The notes under the pieces: model-generated | Databases searched by the model: none | What the model was told of the DNA's origin: nothing | Seen by the model: only the letters and a program-made list of their open reading frames with translations | In this document: positions 56,095 through 64,000 of the stretch, piece by piece | Layout: each line of letters starts with the position of its first letter | How positions within the stretch are numbered: position 1 is the first letter of the stretch | Assembly: GCA_007132495.1 (NCBI GenBank) | Contig: SLOL01000033.1 | Span: 1 to 64,000 of the forward strand | Direction: 5' to 3' | Source: Balneolales bacterium | GTDB taxonomy: Bacteria; Bacteroidota; Rhodothermia; Balneolales; Natronogracilivirgulaceae | Length of the DNA: 64,000 bases | Made by a program: the position numbers and the translations under genes

Positions 56095-57866
56095 ACACCA
56101 TTCTGCAACTTAGCGGATATCTGAAGCCTCACCTGTGGCGGGCAACAGGTGCGGTAATACTGGCGGTCGGCACTATACTAACCGGTGTGGGATTGCTTGC
56201 AAGCTCGGGCTACCTTATATCCGCGGCAGCACTCCAACCCCCGATACTGGATCTGATGGTCGTTATTGTGGCAGTCCGGTTTTTCGGTATTAGCCGTGCT
56301 GTTATACGTTACAGTGAACGGTTGTTATCGCACGATGTCACATTTCGTCTGTTGATGCATCTTCGCAGCCGTTTTTTTTACCTTGTACGTTCCCTGCCCG
56401 CTTCAAAACTTTCGGGCTATCGGTCCGGTTCACTACTGTCGTCGATAACTACTGATGTGGACGAGTTGCAGAACTACTACATCCGTGTATTCATACCGGT
56501 AATTACCGCATTTCTGGCGTCTGCGGCCGCTGTGATTTTTCTGTACGGATACAGCCCGGCGGCAGCTCTGATCACCCTGTTACTGCTATTGGTCAACGGT
56601 TTCGGGGTTCCCGTTATAGTACGGCGACTATCACGCGGATTGGGGAACAGACAAATCACATTACGCAGCAAGGTGCATCAACTTTTTGTGGAACAATCCC
56701 AGGGCATGGCAGAAATCCGCCTGTTTGGCCTGCAAGATCGTAAATATCTGTATACACGCCGCCTTAACAAAGAGATAGCCCGGCTTGAACGGCGTCAATC
56801 CCGCATCACCGGACTGCAGGATACCCTTTTTTACCTTTTTATGTATACTGCCGTCGTTATGGCTTTGCTGACAACAGTACCACTGATCCTGGAAGGGGAT
56901 TTGTCAGGGGTGTTTCTGGCACTTGTGCTTCTGTCGATTATGGCTTCGTTTGAATCCGTACAAAATCTGGGGACGGCATTTCAATACCTCGAGTCCAGTG
57001 AAAAGGCAGCCGATCACATTCAAAATCTGGAGGATCAACAAGAGAGCACCAAAGGTCAGAGTGTCAGGATGAGTACAACCGGAGATGATTTGCAGATAGC
57101 CTTAGGTTCCGGTAATGATATCGTATTCAGTGATGTCGTATTTGGGTATGAGCAAGAGCCGGTGCTGGATGGGTTTAGTGCTGTTTTCAAATCAGGCGAA
57201 CACACGGCAGTCACAGGGCCCACCGGATGTGGAAAAAGTACACTGGTCCATTTACTGCTGAAGTTTTACCAACCGGATAAGGGGGCCATCCATATTGGCA
57301 ACCACAACCTGGCCGATATAGACGATGAAGAGCTTCGATCTAACATTTCGGTGGTTGACCAGTACACCTATATATTCAATGACACACTTCGGAACAATCT
57401 CAAGATTGCTTCACCGGTGGCGGATGACTCCGAACTCATACAATCTCTTGAAAACGTCAATTTGCAGCACTGGTATCATAAATTGCCTCAAGGTCTTGAT
57501 ACCGTTATTGGTGAACACGGAAAGACGATGAGCGGTGGCGAGCGTCAACGTCTGGCCCTTGCCCGCGGACTCCTGAAAAATACAGGCCTTTGGATTCTGG
57601 ATGAACCTACGGCCAACCTGGATACGATAACAGAGAAGGAATTGACCGGAACGATCCGGAATCAGACACAGGCCAGCACCGTTTTGTGGATTACGCACAG
57701 ACTCATAGATATGGACCAATTTGACCAGATCCTGGTCATGCAACAAGGGCAAGTGACAGAGCGAGGTACCCATCACACCCTGTCAGATAGGGATGGATGG
57801 TACGCGGCGATGGTTGGATTGCAGAATGATCTGCTGCCGTATAGCGGCAATCAATCCATGGAATAG
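56091..57866 (+). CDS. cydC: CydC-type ABC transporter (thiol exporter subunit)
   Basis: CydC is the second half of the exporter. The 591-residue product has six membrane helices (about 15-310) and an ATPase domain with Walker A TGPTGCGKSTL (near 383), signature TMSGGERQRLALARG, Walker B GLWILDEPTANLDTITE and WITHRL. The ARFFGISRAVIRYSERLLSHD-like segment reads AVRFFGISRAVIRYSERLLSHD split over residues about 62-83 and is typical of CydC. It ends the cyd operon and its stop overlaps the opposing M23 peptidase gene by 16 bases. Confidence 0.93.
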   Translation: MNTILQLSGYLKPHLWRATGAVILAVGTILTGVGLLASSGYLISAAALQPPILDLMVVIVAVRFFGISRAVIRYSERLLSHDVTFRLLMHLRSRFFYLVRSLPASKLSGYRSGSLLSSITTDVDELQNYYIRVFIPVITAFLASAAAVIFLYGYSPAAALITLLLLLVNGFGVPVIVRRLSRGLGNRQITLRSKVHQLFVEQSQGMAEIRLFGLQDRKYLYTRRLNKEIARLERRQSRITGLQDTLFYLFMYTAVVMALLTTVPLILEGDLSGVFLALVLLSIMASFESVQNLGTAFQYLESSEKAADHIQNLEDQQESTKGQSVRMSTTGDDLQIALGSGNDIVFSDVVFGYEQEPVLDGFSAVFKSGEHTAVTGPTGCGKSTLVHLLLKFYQPDKGAIHIGNHNLADIDDEELRSNISVVDQYTYIFNDTLRNNLKIASPVADDSELIQSLENVNLQHWYHKLPQGLDTVIGEHGKTMSGGERQRLALARGLLKNTGLWILDEPTANLDTITEKELTGTIRNQTQASTVLWITHRLIDMDQFDQILVMQQGQVTERGTHHTLSDRDGWYAAMVGLQNDLLPYSGNQSME

Positions 57867-58819
57867 GGATTGCTGTCCGCGATACGCTGGTATTCAATGT
57901 ACTCGTCAGGAGTCAAATCGGCAAACATATAATTGAGCGGATCTACAGCCCTGCCGTTCTGGCGGACTTCATAGTGCAAGTGGGGGCCGCTTGTCACACC
58001 GGAATTTCCGCTTTTGGCTATGAGCTGTCCACGTTTCACTTCTACTCCCGGTTCTATACCATCTTCAAATTCCGACAAATGCGCATAGCGTGTTTCATAA
58101 CCGTGTCCGTGGTCAATAATGAGCATGAGTCCGTAGGTACTCTGTCTTCTGGCCGATTTGACTACACCATCCCCCGTAGCATAAACCGGTGAACCAATTC
58201 TTGCCCGGAAATCCACGCCTTCATGCATTCGGTTGTACCTGAGGACAGGGTGACGCCGCATTCCGAATCCACTCAGAATAATACCGGAAAGGGGACGGAT
58301 AGCCGGAATATTGCTCATCAACTCCTGGTTTTCGTTATAATGCGCTTTTATCTCTTCAAAGCTCACCCTTTGAATATTGATGCGACGCTCCATGCTTTCC
58401 AGATTACTGGTCGTCCATCTGAGGAGTTCCGAGGCTTCGGCGCTGTAGGCATCATATTCAGCATACATATCGGCGCCACCGACACCGGCCTGCCGCTCAT
58501 CTTCCGGAATGGGTTCAATACCGAGAACGGTTCGGTACATTTCGTTGTCGGTCTCGGCGATAGCGGAAATTTGCTGATCAAGCTGCTCAATAGTGGACCT
58601 GGTCTCATGCAGTTTGTCATAAAGTGCTTTGTTTTCCGCTTTTAGCGCCATTTCGGCAGGAGATCCCACCACAAATGCAAGCACGGAAAGTGACAGAGCG
58701 CTTATCACAGTGCCGCACAGAACCCATAAGCTGAGAGTATAAATGACTTTTTCCGGAGTGCGATATTCAATCGGAACAAATTCACACTCCCTGTCATCGT
58801 AAAAATAATAATTATTCAA
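57851..58819 (-). CDS. Membrane-anchored M23 (LytM-type) peptidase
   Basis: The 322-residue product has one N-terminal transmembrane segment (about 27-50), a coiled coil (about 55-95), a linker with helices, and a C-terminal M23 domain (about 195-300) with the zinc residues in HEGVDFRA and HLHYEVRQ. Such proteins cut peptidoglycan cross-links or regulate cell-wall enzymes. Translation appears to start at TTG (58819): the first residues NNYYFYDDRECEF match the usual start of this family, and no in-frame ATG is close. It lies 147 bases downstream of hprK and may be the last gene of that operon. Confidence 0.88.
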   Translation of the reverse strand: MNNYYFYDDRECEFVPIEYRTPEKVIYTLSLWVLCGTVISALSLSVLAFVVGSPAEMALKAENKALYDKLHETRSTIEQLDQQISAIAETDNEMYRTVLGIEPIPEDERQAGVGGADMYAEYDAYSAEASELLRWTTSNLESMERRINIQRVSFEEIKAHYNENQELMSNIPAIRPLSGIILSGFGMRRHPVLRYNRMHEGVDFRARIGSPVYATGDGVVKSARRQSTYGLMLIIDHGHGYETRYAHLSEFEDGIEPGVEVKRGQLIAKSGNSGVTSGPHLHYEVRQNGRAVDPLNYMFADLTPDEYIEYQRIADSNPYSMD

Positions 58820-58930
58820 AACACACGATTTTTATTCCTTTTTTCTGCAATGACTGTAATCAGATCATCTGCATTTTTAAAGTATTTCAAATTCTGTTAC
58901 AGGAACACCTCATGAAAAAAAAATGAATTA

Positions 58931-58944
58931 TGTAAAAATTTACA
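58931..58944. promoter_or_regulatory. TGTAAA-TTTACA inverted repeat upstream of the M23 gene
   Basis: A perfect inverted repeat of six-base arms with a two-base spacer (TGTAAAAATTTACA) lies between hprK and the M23 gene, in a very AT-rich 147-bp gap. It could be an operator or chance in AT-rich DNA. It is about 110 bases upstream of the M23 start. Confidence 0.35.
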
Positions 58945-58966
58945 AATTATTTAATATAAAAGCCAT

Positions 58967-59995
58967 TTACTCAAGGTCACCTTCAAAGTAGTCCACAGCC
59001 CGTTGGATGACAGGGCTTTGTGTCTTTTTATCGGCAATTTTTTTCTGAATTTTATTTTGAAAAGCTTTTGCCGAATCATAGCCATAGTGTGACAACAAAT
59101 GGTTCATGGCAATTACTTCGGCTATAACCGTGATATTTTTCCCGGGTGTGATTGGCAGATTGATAGTAGGGATATCGATGCCCAGAACCGATACGTTTTC
59201 CCGGTTGAGACCGGTTCGGTCTATGTGCTGGGAGTCGTCCCACAGGTTCAGTTCCATGATAACTTCAACCCTTTTTTGGTATCGTATTGAACGTATACCG
59301 AACATGGAAAGGACATCAATAATTCCAAGTCCCCGGATTTCCATAAAATGCTTATTCATTTCCGTAGGAGAGGCGATGAGAATATTATTCTTCTTTGTCA
59401 AAATGATGACATCATCAGAGACCACCCGGTGCCCGCGCTCCACAAGATCCAGGGCCACTTCGCTTTTTCCGATTCCTGATTTTCCCGAGATCATAATTCC
59501 CACGCCATAAACATCAACCATGGAGCCGTGCACCATAGTCTGTATCGCAAACTGATCTTCCAGGTAATCCCTGACCAGAAACATGAATTTGGTGGTTTCC
59601 ATGGGCGTCTGAAAAACCGGAATGGCGGCTTCTTCGGCCATTTTCAAATATGATTCCGGCAGTTCGTTGTTATCGGTCAGGAAGATAGCCGGGATGGGGA
59701 ATTTTGTGATTTCCCGGAAAGAATCCTTGCAGGCTTCTTCGCCGCAATGTTCGATATACTGGCTCTCACTATTTCCTATTACCTGAAGTCTGTGGTGCGT
59801 AAAAAGATCCACATATCCAGCCAATGCCAATCCCGGACGATGGAGATCGGTATCGGTCACCAACCTGTCATCGCAGGCCGATTCTGACGCACAGGATTGG
59901 ATTTCAAGTTTAAGATGGCTTTTCAGGTGGCTCACCAAATAGGAAACGGTGATATACTCCTTTCTGGGTATTGTTTCTATATCTTTAAACGGCAT
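58967..59995 (-). CDS. hprK: HPr kinase/phosphorylase
   Basis: HprK phosphorylates or dephosphorylates HPr on serine in response to metabolic state. The 342-residue product has the N-terminal DRTGG-like domain (about 1-130), the catalytic His in MVHGSMVDVYG (about residue 156), the P-loop GKSGIGKS (171-178) and the C-terminal signature MEIRGLGIIDVLSMFG. I use the ATG at 59995; a TTG at 60025 would start inside the terminator-like hairpin and adds ten residues that do not fit. No PTS sugar gene is nearby, so in this lineage HprK probably acts in a non-transport regulatory circuit. Confidence 0.93.
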   Translation of the reverse strand: MPFKDIETIPRKEYITVSYLVSHLKSHLKLEIQSCASESACDDRLVTDTDLHRPGLALAGYVDLFTHHRLQVIGNSESQYIEHCGEEACKDSFREITKFPIPAIFLTDNNELPESYLKMAEEAAIPVFQTPMETTKFMFLVRDYLEDQFAIQTMVHGSMVDVYGVGIMISGKSGIGKSEVALDLVERGHRVVSDDVIILTKKNNILIASPTEMNKHFMEIRGLGIIDVLSMFGIRSIRYQKRVEVIMELNLWDDSQHIDRTGLNRENVSVLGIDIPTINLPITPGKNITVIAEVIAMNHLLSHYGYDSAKAFQNKIQKKIADKKTQSPVIQRAVDYFEGDLE

Positions 59996-60013
59996 AGTGT
60001 TATATGAAAAGAA

Positions 60014-60043
60014 TAACCCCGGCAATAAAAAGTACCGGGGTTA
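60014..60043 (-). terminator. Hairpin between hpf and hprK
   Basis: TAACCCCGG (60014-60022) pairs with CCGGGGTTA (60035-60043), a nine-base GC-rich stem with a 12-base loop, immediately after the hpf stop and 19 bases before the hprK start. On the minus strand it is followed by TTCTTTTC, a broken T-run. It may end part of the transcripts and lower hprK expression relative to hpf. Confidence 0.6.
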
Positions 60044-60050
60044 CAATGGA

Positions 60051-60350
60051 TTAATTGCGTGAAAAACGTTTGTCCTTGTATTTGATAAGCTGACGTCTCA
60101 TGTTGTCCACAGCCGATCGAATGGCCTGCTCGTATGCGGGACCGGCTTCTGTCGCATTCAACAGATCCTGTTTCACCTTGACCATCAATTCGGCTCTGGC
60201 GGGTTCGTCGTTGTCGGGAGTGGGTTCCAGCAGGATATCGCACGATATAATGTCGTCATAAAACCGGGTCAACTTTTTGACTTCTTCAATTGCAAAGTCC
60301 TGGAGCTGTTGGCTGGCATCAAATTTTCTAGCGGTGAAATTGGTGTTCAT
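60051..60350 (-). CDS. hpf: Ribosome hibernation-promoting factor (HPF/RaiA family, short form)
   Basis: This 99-residue protein binds the 30S subunit and stabilises idle ribosomes in slow growth. It has the beta-alpha-beta-beta-beta-alpha pattern of the short HPF/YfiA family, with ARKFDASQQLQDFAIEEVKKL at the start and LNATEAGPAYEQAIRSAVDNMRRQLIKYKDKR at the end (about 65-97). It lacks the C-terminal dimerisation domain of long HPF. It lies 60 bases downstream of the Xer gene and is followed by a strong hairpin. Confidence 0.9.
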   Translation of the reverse strand: MNTNFTARKFDASQQLQDFAIEEVKKLTRFYDDIISCDILLEPTPDNDEPARAELMVKVKQDLLNATEAGPAYEQAIRSAVDNMRRQLIKYKDKRFSRN

Positions 60351-60410
60351 TATTACCTTTGTTTGGGTTCATAATTATCAGAAATGCGGAAAAAGTAAAA
60401 GTTAAGCTTT

Positions 60411-61352
60411 TTACTCATCTTCTCCCGTGGCAGACGCTCTGGGATGTGCTTTTTTATATGCATCACGCAAATGTTCGATGCTGGTACCGGCATATATCTG
60501 GGTTGCAGACAAATCGGCATGTCCGAGCAGATCCTTTATCACCCGGATACCGGCACCTCTGTCAAGTAAATGGGTTGCAAAACTGTGCCGCAGCACATGA
60601 GGGCTCTTTTGTGTTACTTCACTGACTCTGGTCAAATAATGGGCCACTTTTCTTTGTACGAGACGGGGGTAGATACGTTTGCCCTTGTCTGTGAGAAACA
60701 GTGCACTGCGATCATTCATTCCGCTATCCGGAGTTATCAAAGTAATTCGTTCAGAGAGATATCGGGATAAAGCATCTTTGGCACGTGATCCAAAGGGTAT
60801 AATTCGCTCTTTGGACCCTTTACCCTGAACTTTGACCCGGTTGTGCTGCAGGTCAACATCAGCACAGTTCAAAGATGTCAATTCGGATAACCGCATTCCG
60901 GTGCTGTATAACAACTCCAACAAGGCGAGATCGCGAATGCCCTCGACGGTGTCGGTTTCCACCGACTCCATCATTACATCCAGATGTGCTGCCTGAACTG
61001 TTTGAGGAAGTCTGTGATCCTTTTTGGGAATCATCAATAACACAGCCGGATTGTGATAAATAATCCCCCGTTTGTAGCAGAACTTCAGAAAAGAACGCAC
61101 CGATGCCGTTTTTCGTGCGAGGGTGGATTTGGCAAGTTTGGATTGCATTAGTGAGCCAAGCCACATACGAATCGTAAGACGGTCAATTCGTTTATAATCT
61201 ATCCCATCATCGCAATCCAATTCCCAATGCTTACAACAGAAGTTCAGAAACTGAGTAATATCACGTTGATAGGCCTCGAGCGTTCTGGGAGAGGCATTGC
61301 GCTCGATTTCAAGATACCGGATAAACCGATGTAACAAGGATAACTCGGTCAT
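60411..61352 (-). CDS. Xer-type tyrosine recombinase (XerC/XerD)
   Basis: This 313-residue site-specific recombinase probably resolves chromosome dimers. The N-terminal SAM-like core-binding domain (about 1-100) is followed by the catalytic domain with Arg in LYSTGMRLSELTSL, Lys in VQGKGSKERIIP, the HxxR box in PHVLRHSFATHLL, His in LLGHADLSATQIY and the nucleophile Tyr in TQIYAGTSIEHL. XerC and XerD cannot be told apart here. I use the ATG at 61352 (MTELSLLHRFI); a longer frame from 61412 adds 20 residues without family support. It is the first gene of the Xer-hpf-hprK group. Confidence 0.92.
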   Translation of the reverse strand: MTELSLLHRFIRYLEIERNASPRTLEAYQRDITQFLNFCCKHWELDCDDGIDYKRIDRLTIRMWLGSLMQSKLAKSTLARKTASVRSFLKFCYKRGIIYHNPAVLLMIPKKDHRLPQTVQAAHLDVMMESVETDTVEGIRDLALLELLYSTGMRLSELTSLNCADVDLQHNRVKVQGKGSKERIIPFGSRAKDALSRYLSERITLITPDSGMNDRSALFLTDKGKRIYPRLVQRKVAHYLTRVSEVTQKSPHVLRHSFATHLLDRGAGIRVIKDLLGHADLSATQIYAGTSIEHLRDAYKKAHPRASATGEDE

Positions 61353-61483
61353 ATATGATAAAATTTCATTGCTAAGGGTAATATAGTAAAGCCGCAGCTG
61401 CCAATACAACATCCGGATTCTATAAAATGCCGGAATATTTTTTTTTAATTAATTATGTAAGGATTGTACGGGTTCCTGATCTT

Positions 61484-61497
61484 ATTAAGTGCTTAAT
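61484..61497. promoter_or_regulatory. ATTAAG-CTTAAT inverted repeat upstream of the AraC-type gene
   Basis: ATTAAG (61484-61489) and CTTAAT (61492-61497) are inverted arms with a two-base spacer, 44-57 bases upstream of the AraC-type gene start and in the region shared with the divergent Xer gene. It may be an operator, perhaps for autoregulation; this is a guess from position. Confidence 0.35.
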
Positions 61498-61540
61498 CTT
61501 GTATGACTTATTGAAAACAAAATTTAGTGAGGACTGAGAT

Positions 61541-62023
61541 ATGAGTTCAATACACGATCCAAAATCTTCATTCAACTATCGTCAATTGGATTTGGCCGTT
61601 GATACCCTTTTAAAAAACATCATCCAGATCCGCAGCGTGAATGACTGGGCACAACATGTTGGTTATTCACGTGCTCATTTCTGCAGGAAGTTTACAGAGA
61701 AGTTTGGAGAGAATCCCAAAACAGTTCTTCGCAGAATGAAATACCGCAAGATATGCCGGGTTATACAATCAGACTGGTCGGCAACGGCCTACAAGGTGGC
61801 ACTGGACTCCGGGCTTCACAATGAGAAAGCCCTGCACAAGTTCCTGAACAGAAACTTTCAAACAGGATTTGTTACACTCAAGGATACTCTGAAACGGGAT
61901 GCGTTCAGAGCAAGGAACTATCTGTCAAAAGTAGCAGAAGAACCGTTGATGTATCTGCAGAACCCGAAGGATCAACAACCGTCAAAGGGCTCTTCCTTTC
62001 CAGGTAACACGGGTACCGACTAG
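61541..62023 (+). CDS. Short AraC-family helix-turn-helix protein
   Basis: The 160-residue product is essentially a stand-alone AraC-type DNA-binding domain. The two helix-turn-helix units are visible in VNDWAQHVGYSRAHFCRKFTEKFGENPK (about residues 36-63) and AYKVALDSGLHNEKALHKFLNRNFQTG (about 88-114). It lacks the usual N-terminal sensing domain, so the signal is unknown. A ribosome-binding site AGGA lies 8 bases before the ATG. The last 42 bases overlap the end of the opposing glycosyltransferase gene. Target genes cannot be named. Confidence 0.82.
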   Translation: MSSIHDPKSSFNYRQLDLAVDTLLKNIIQIRSVNDWAQHVGYSRAHFCRKFTEKFGENPKTVLRRMKYRKICRVIQSDWSATAYKVALDSGLHNEKALHKFLNRNFQTGFVTLKDTLKRDAFRARNYLSKVAEEPLMYLQNPKDQQPSKGSSFPGNTGTD

Positions 62024-63166
62024 ATAGTCGTATATGACCACAGCCGCAAGCATCTGAAACCACAAGATGCCGGGAAGGTGAAGTAATGCGGTGATCCATG
62101 GCCATTTCAAAAACCGGCAAACCCATAGGCGCTGTAGAAAGGGGAGAACTGTTGCTGCAACGGCTAAACCCGTATACATGGACCGGTCGGCAACATCTGC
62201 TATACCGGCCATCAATAGTACAAGCAGGACGGGCGGAACAAGATAAACCAGAATATGCAGCACCCATGCTGCAATAAACGGCAGAAATCGATTCCCGAAT
62301 CCTGCAAAAAAGTTTTTCCGTAAACCTGAAAATATTTCGGTGTGGGAGTGGTACATCCGGCACCACAATTGATCGGTTCCATGGAACATACGCATGGTTA
62401 ATCCTGCTCCCGCGATTTTTCGGGATAACATAACATCTTCCACGATCTCTTTCTTTACGGATTCATGCCCGCCGATAACAGAGTAGGCATGGCTTGTAAA
62501 GGCCAGGCACTGCCCGCATGCGCCGGCAAACATCGGCCTGGTTTTCTCTCTCAGTGAACGAAAAGGGATCCATCGGGGTGCACGGTAGCTGTATTCTGTC
62601 GGGAGATAGGTAACTATGGTAGCGTATACGACCGGGAGTACCGTTCTTTCAGATATGGATTCCATGATCTGATGGGGCCAAACGGTTGTAAAATGAAGAT
62701 TGTACTGTTGCATCCTGCCAACGGTGCTGCTAATACAACTATCTGTCATCCAGGTATCTGCATCCAGAAATATGAGAACTTTTCCATTGGCGCGTATCGA
62801 TAACTGATGACACGCCCAGTTTTTTCCCAGCCAGTCGTCCGGTTTCTTTTTACCGGTATGGACACAAACCGGATGAACCGAACCGCGGCCATGCCATTCT
62901 GCAATTTCCCGGGTACGGTCTTCGGAACCGTCATCCAGGATAAAAATCTCCATATTTGGATAATCCTGCCGTTTCAGGCTGTCAAGCAGTTTGCCAATAT
63001 TGTCCTCTTCATTTCTTGCAGGTATCAGAATTGATACGAGGGGAGTAGTTGAGAGGTCCGGAACAGGTAGCAAGCCCTGAAAATACTTTCGGTTATGAAG
63101 AATAATCAGAGTTGTTACAAAAAAGAAAAAAAGGGCAATCAGCAGGGGGACAAGTACCGGGTACAT
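61982..63166 (-). CDS. Family 2 glycosyltransferase, membrane-associated
   Basis: The 394-residue product has an N-terminal membrane helix (about 3-25), a GT-A domain with VSILIPARNEEDNIGKLLDSL, IFILDDGSEDRT, LIFLDADTWM (the DxD motif) and IVEDVMLSRK, and three or more C-terminal membrane helices (about 290-370). The layout resembles glycosyltransferases such as CrtQ and HpnB that act on carotenoid or hopanoid lipids, but no such genes are nearby, so the acceptor is unknown. It starts five bases after the Smg-family gene, in one operon with ybeY. Confidence 0.85.
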   Translation of the reverse strand: MYPVLVPLLIALFFFFVTTLIILHNRKYFQGLLPVPDLSTTPLVSILIPARNEEDNIGKLLDSLKRQDYPNMEIFILDDGSEDRTREIAEWHGRGSVHPVCVHTGKKKPDDWLGKNWACHQLSIRANGKVLIFLDADTWMTDSCISSTVGRMQQYNLHFTTVWPHQIMESISERTVLPVVYATIVTYLPTEYSYRAPRWIPFRSLREKTRPMFAGACGQCLAFTSHAYSVIGGHESVKKEIVEDVMLSRKIAGAGLTMRMFHGTDQLWCRMYHSHTEIFSGLRKNFFAGFGNRFLPFIAAWVLHILVYLVPPVLLVLLMAGIADVADRSMYTGLAVAATVLPFLQRLWVCRFLKWPWITALLHLPGILWFQMLAAVVIYDYLVGTRVTWKGRAL

Positions 63167-63171
63167 TCCAT

Positions 63172-63621
63172 TCAGTTGATTGTTTCATTGCCTTTCAGCG
63201 ACATGGAGACATTGTTTTGTGCTTGTTCACTATCAAAAATGACGGCAGCGACCCAGTCCTTGATATCCGAGGTATCGGTAACCCCTTCAGACCGAAACAC
63301 GGAATACTCGATCAAGCGCTCCATGTGTGAAGCATCGATGATTCCGAGATAGTAGAGTTCCAACAGGTATCCATACACATCCGGTGCTATCAGGTTTTTT
63401 TCGGAAGGGTGGAGTACACGGGGTGCTGGTCTGTTAAGGACCGACCTTTTTTCCTCCGGATATTCATCTGCATCGTACCGCTGTATCAGCCATGAATACG
63501 CGGCACTGATTTCCGATTTGTTGTATCCCCGGAATTTTTCCAGATTAATGTCTTTAAGACGCACACCAATGTGCATGCTTTTTACCAGATAGATAATCAG
63601 ATCAATTACATTATTTCTCAT
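63172..63621 (-). CDS. Smg / DUF494-family protein
   Basis: The 149-residue product resembles the Smg (DUF494) family. It begins with VIDLIIYLVKSMHIG, has the middle segment SAAYSWLIQRYD, and ends with RVLHPSEKNLIAPDVYGYLLELYYLGIIDASHMERLIEYSV (about 70-110) and DIKDWVAAVIFD, matching the family's order. Its role is unknown; in gammaproteobacteria it sits near peptide deformylase and topoisomerase genes. Here its ATG directly follows the ybeY stop, suggesting coupled translation. Confidence 0.78.
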   Translation of the reverse strand: MRNNVIDLIIYLVKSMHIGVRLKDINLEKFRGYNKSEISAAYSWLIQRYDADEYPEEKRSVLNRPAPRVLHPSEKNLIAPDVYGYLLELYYLGIIDASHMERLIEYSVFRSEGVTDTSDIKDWVAAVIFDSEQAQNNVSMSLKGNETIN

Positions 63622-64000
63622 TCAGCTGTCCCGATATAGTCTGAGATATTTGTTTTCCCGATTCCTCATGGTGGTACGATCTGCTTCGTTTTGGTCATCG
63701 TAACCAACCAAATGCAATAATCCGTGAATCAATACGCGTAGCGTTTCATTTTCATAGGTTACACCATATTCTATCGATTGCTGCCTGATTTGTGTTGCAC
63801 AACAAAAAAGTGTTCCTTCAATTTGTTCATTTGACTCCTCGTAGGGAAAAGTGATGATATCTGTGACATAATCATGACCCAGGTAGGTGTTGTTGATCCG
63901 CAGGATTTCATCATTGTCCACATATACGACTTCCACCAGGTGAAAGCGGCAGGATTCTCCTTCTTCCAGGTGGCCAATGACTGTTTTTAAACCGGCTTTA
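63622..64000 (-). CDS. ybeY: YbeY-type endoribonuclease, cut by the window edge
   Basis: YbeY is a metal-dependent endoribonuclease that matures 16S rRNA and helps ribosome quality control. The visible part has LRINNTYLGHDYVTDIITFPYEE and the zinc region VLIHGLLHLVGYDDQNEAD, with two His; the usual third His (GYDH) is Asp, as also seen in some Bacteroidota-type members. The frame stays open to base 64000 and reads like the normal N-terminal part (KTVIGHLEEGESC...), so the start lies beyond the window; a GTG at 63936 is not the true start. It leads the ybeY-smg-glycosyltransferase operon. Confidence 0.9.
   Translation of the reverse strand, partial: KAGLKTVIGHLEEGESCRFHLVEVVYVDNDEILRINNTYLGHDYVTDIITFPYEESNEQIEGTLFCCATQIRQQSIEYGVTYENETLRVLIHGLLHLVGYDDQNEADRTTMRNRENKYLRLYRDS

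Noticed and set aside
59996-60025. TTG start extending hprK by ten codons
   Set aside because: The TTG lies in the stem of the hairpin after hpf, and homologs start near MPFKDIE.

Overview
The window looks like chromosomal DNA from a free-living, respiring, Gram-negative bacterium of the Bacteroidota / Rhodothermota / Balneolota group. I infer this from several things seen together: PorV/PorQ-like outer-membrane barrels beside a secreted protein with a FlgD-like/type IX-like C-terminal domain, BshC (bacillithiol), a DUF4837 lipoprotein, a promoter of the TTTG / TAnnTTTG type before the trp operon, weak use of Shine-Dalgarno sites, and many TTG/GTG starts. The species cannot be fixed from the sequence alone. 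I saw no rRNA, tRNA, CRISPR array, insertion sequence or prophage. Gene density is high and nearly all genes are housekeeping.

Layout. 1-9.6 kb: OmpR-type response regulator, TrmH-like methyltransferase, Tex, HisN-like phosphatase, an M1-peptidase-like protein that has lost its zinc site, a small orphan gene, and a NatAB-type ABC exporter. 9.7-15.3 kb: glgA-glgC, a lipoprotein 5'-nucleotidase and a DUF3524/QTMAN-type glycosyltransferase. 15.3-19.1 kb (minus): dnaB, a family-4-like uracil-DNA glycosylase without its iron-sulfur cysteines, and mtaB. 19.2-26.5 kb (minus): nuoABCDEFGH, with nuoI-N absent from the window. 26.8-31.1 kb: bifunctional nuclease, bshC, 5-formyltetrahydrofolate cyclo-ligase, a PspC-domain protein and tmk. 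31.1-37.6 kb: a structured leader and SRPBCC gene closed by a strong terminator, then aroE, pgeF, a heptamer repeat, dxr, rseP, psd and pssA. 37.7-42.2 kb (minus): a four-gene envelope cassette (lipoprotein, secreted beta-propeller, two PorV/PorQ-like barrels).

42.3-50.6 kb: a complete tryptophan operon, trpE-trpS-trpG-trpD-trpC-trpF-trpB-trpA, preceded by what reads as a full ribosome-mediated attenuator. It has a 16-residue leader peptide with three consecutive Trp codons, an antiterminator segment overlapping the leader stop codon, and a 12-bp terminator stem with a T-run. The tryptophanyl-tRNA synthetase gene lies inside the operon that this attenuator would control. I regard this as the most interesting regulatory system in the window.

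50.6-64 kb: DUF4837 lipoprotein, cydABDC (bd oxidase and its exporter), then on the minus strand an M23 peptidase, hprK, hpf and a Xer recombinase; a short AraC-type regulator (plus); and on the minus strand ybeY (cut by the window edge), a Smg/DUF494 protein and a family 2 glycosyltransferase. Three convergent gene pairs overlap at their 3' ends (38, 16 and 42 bp).
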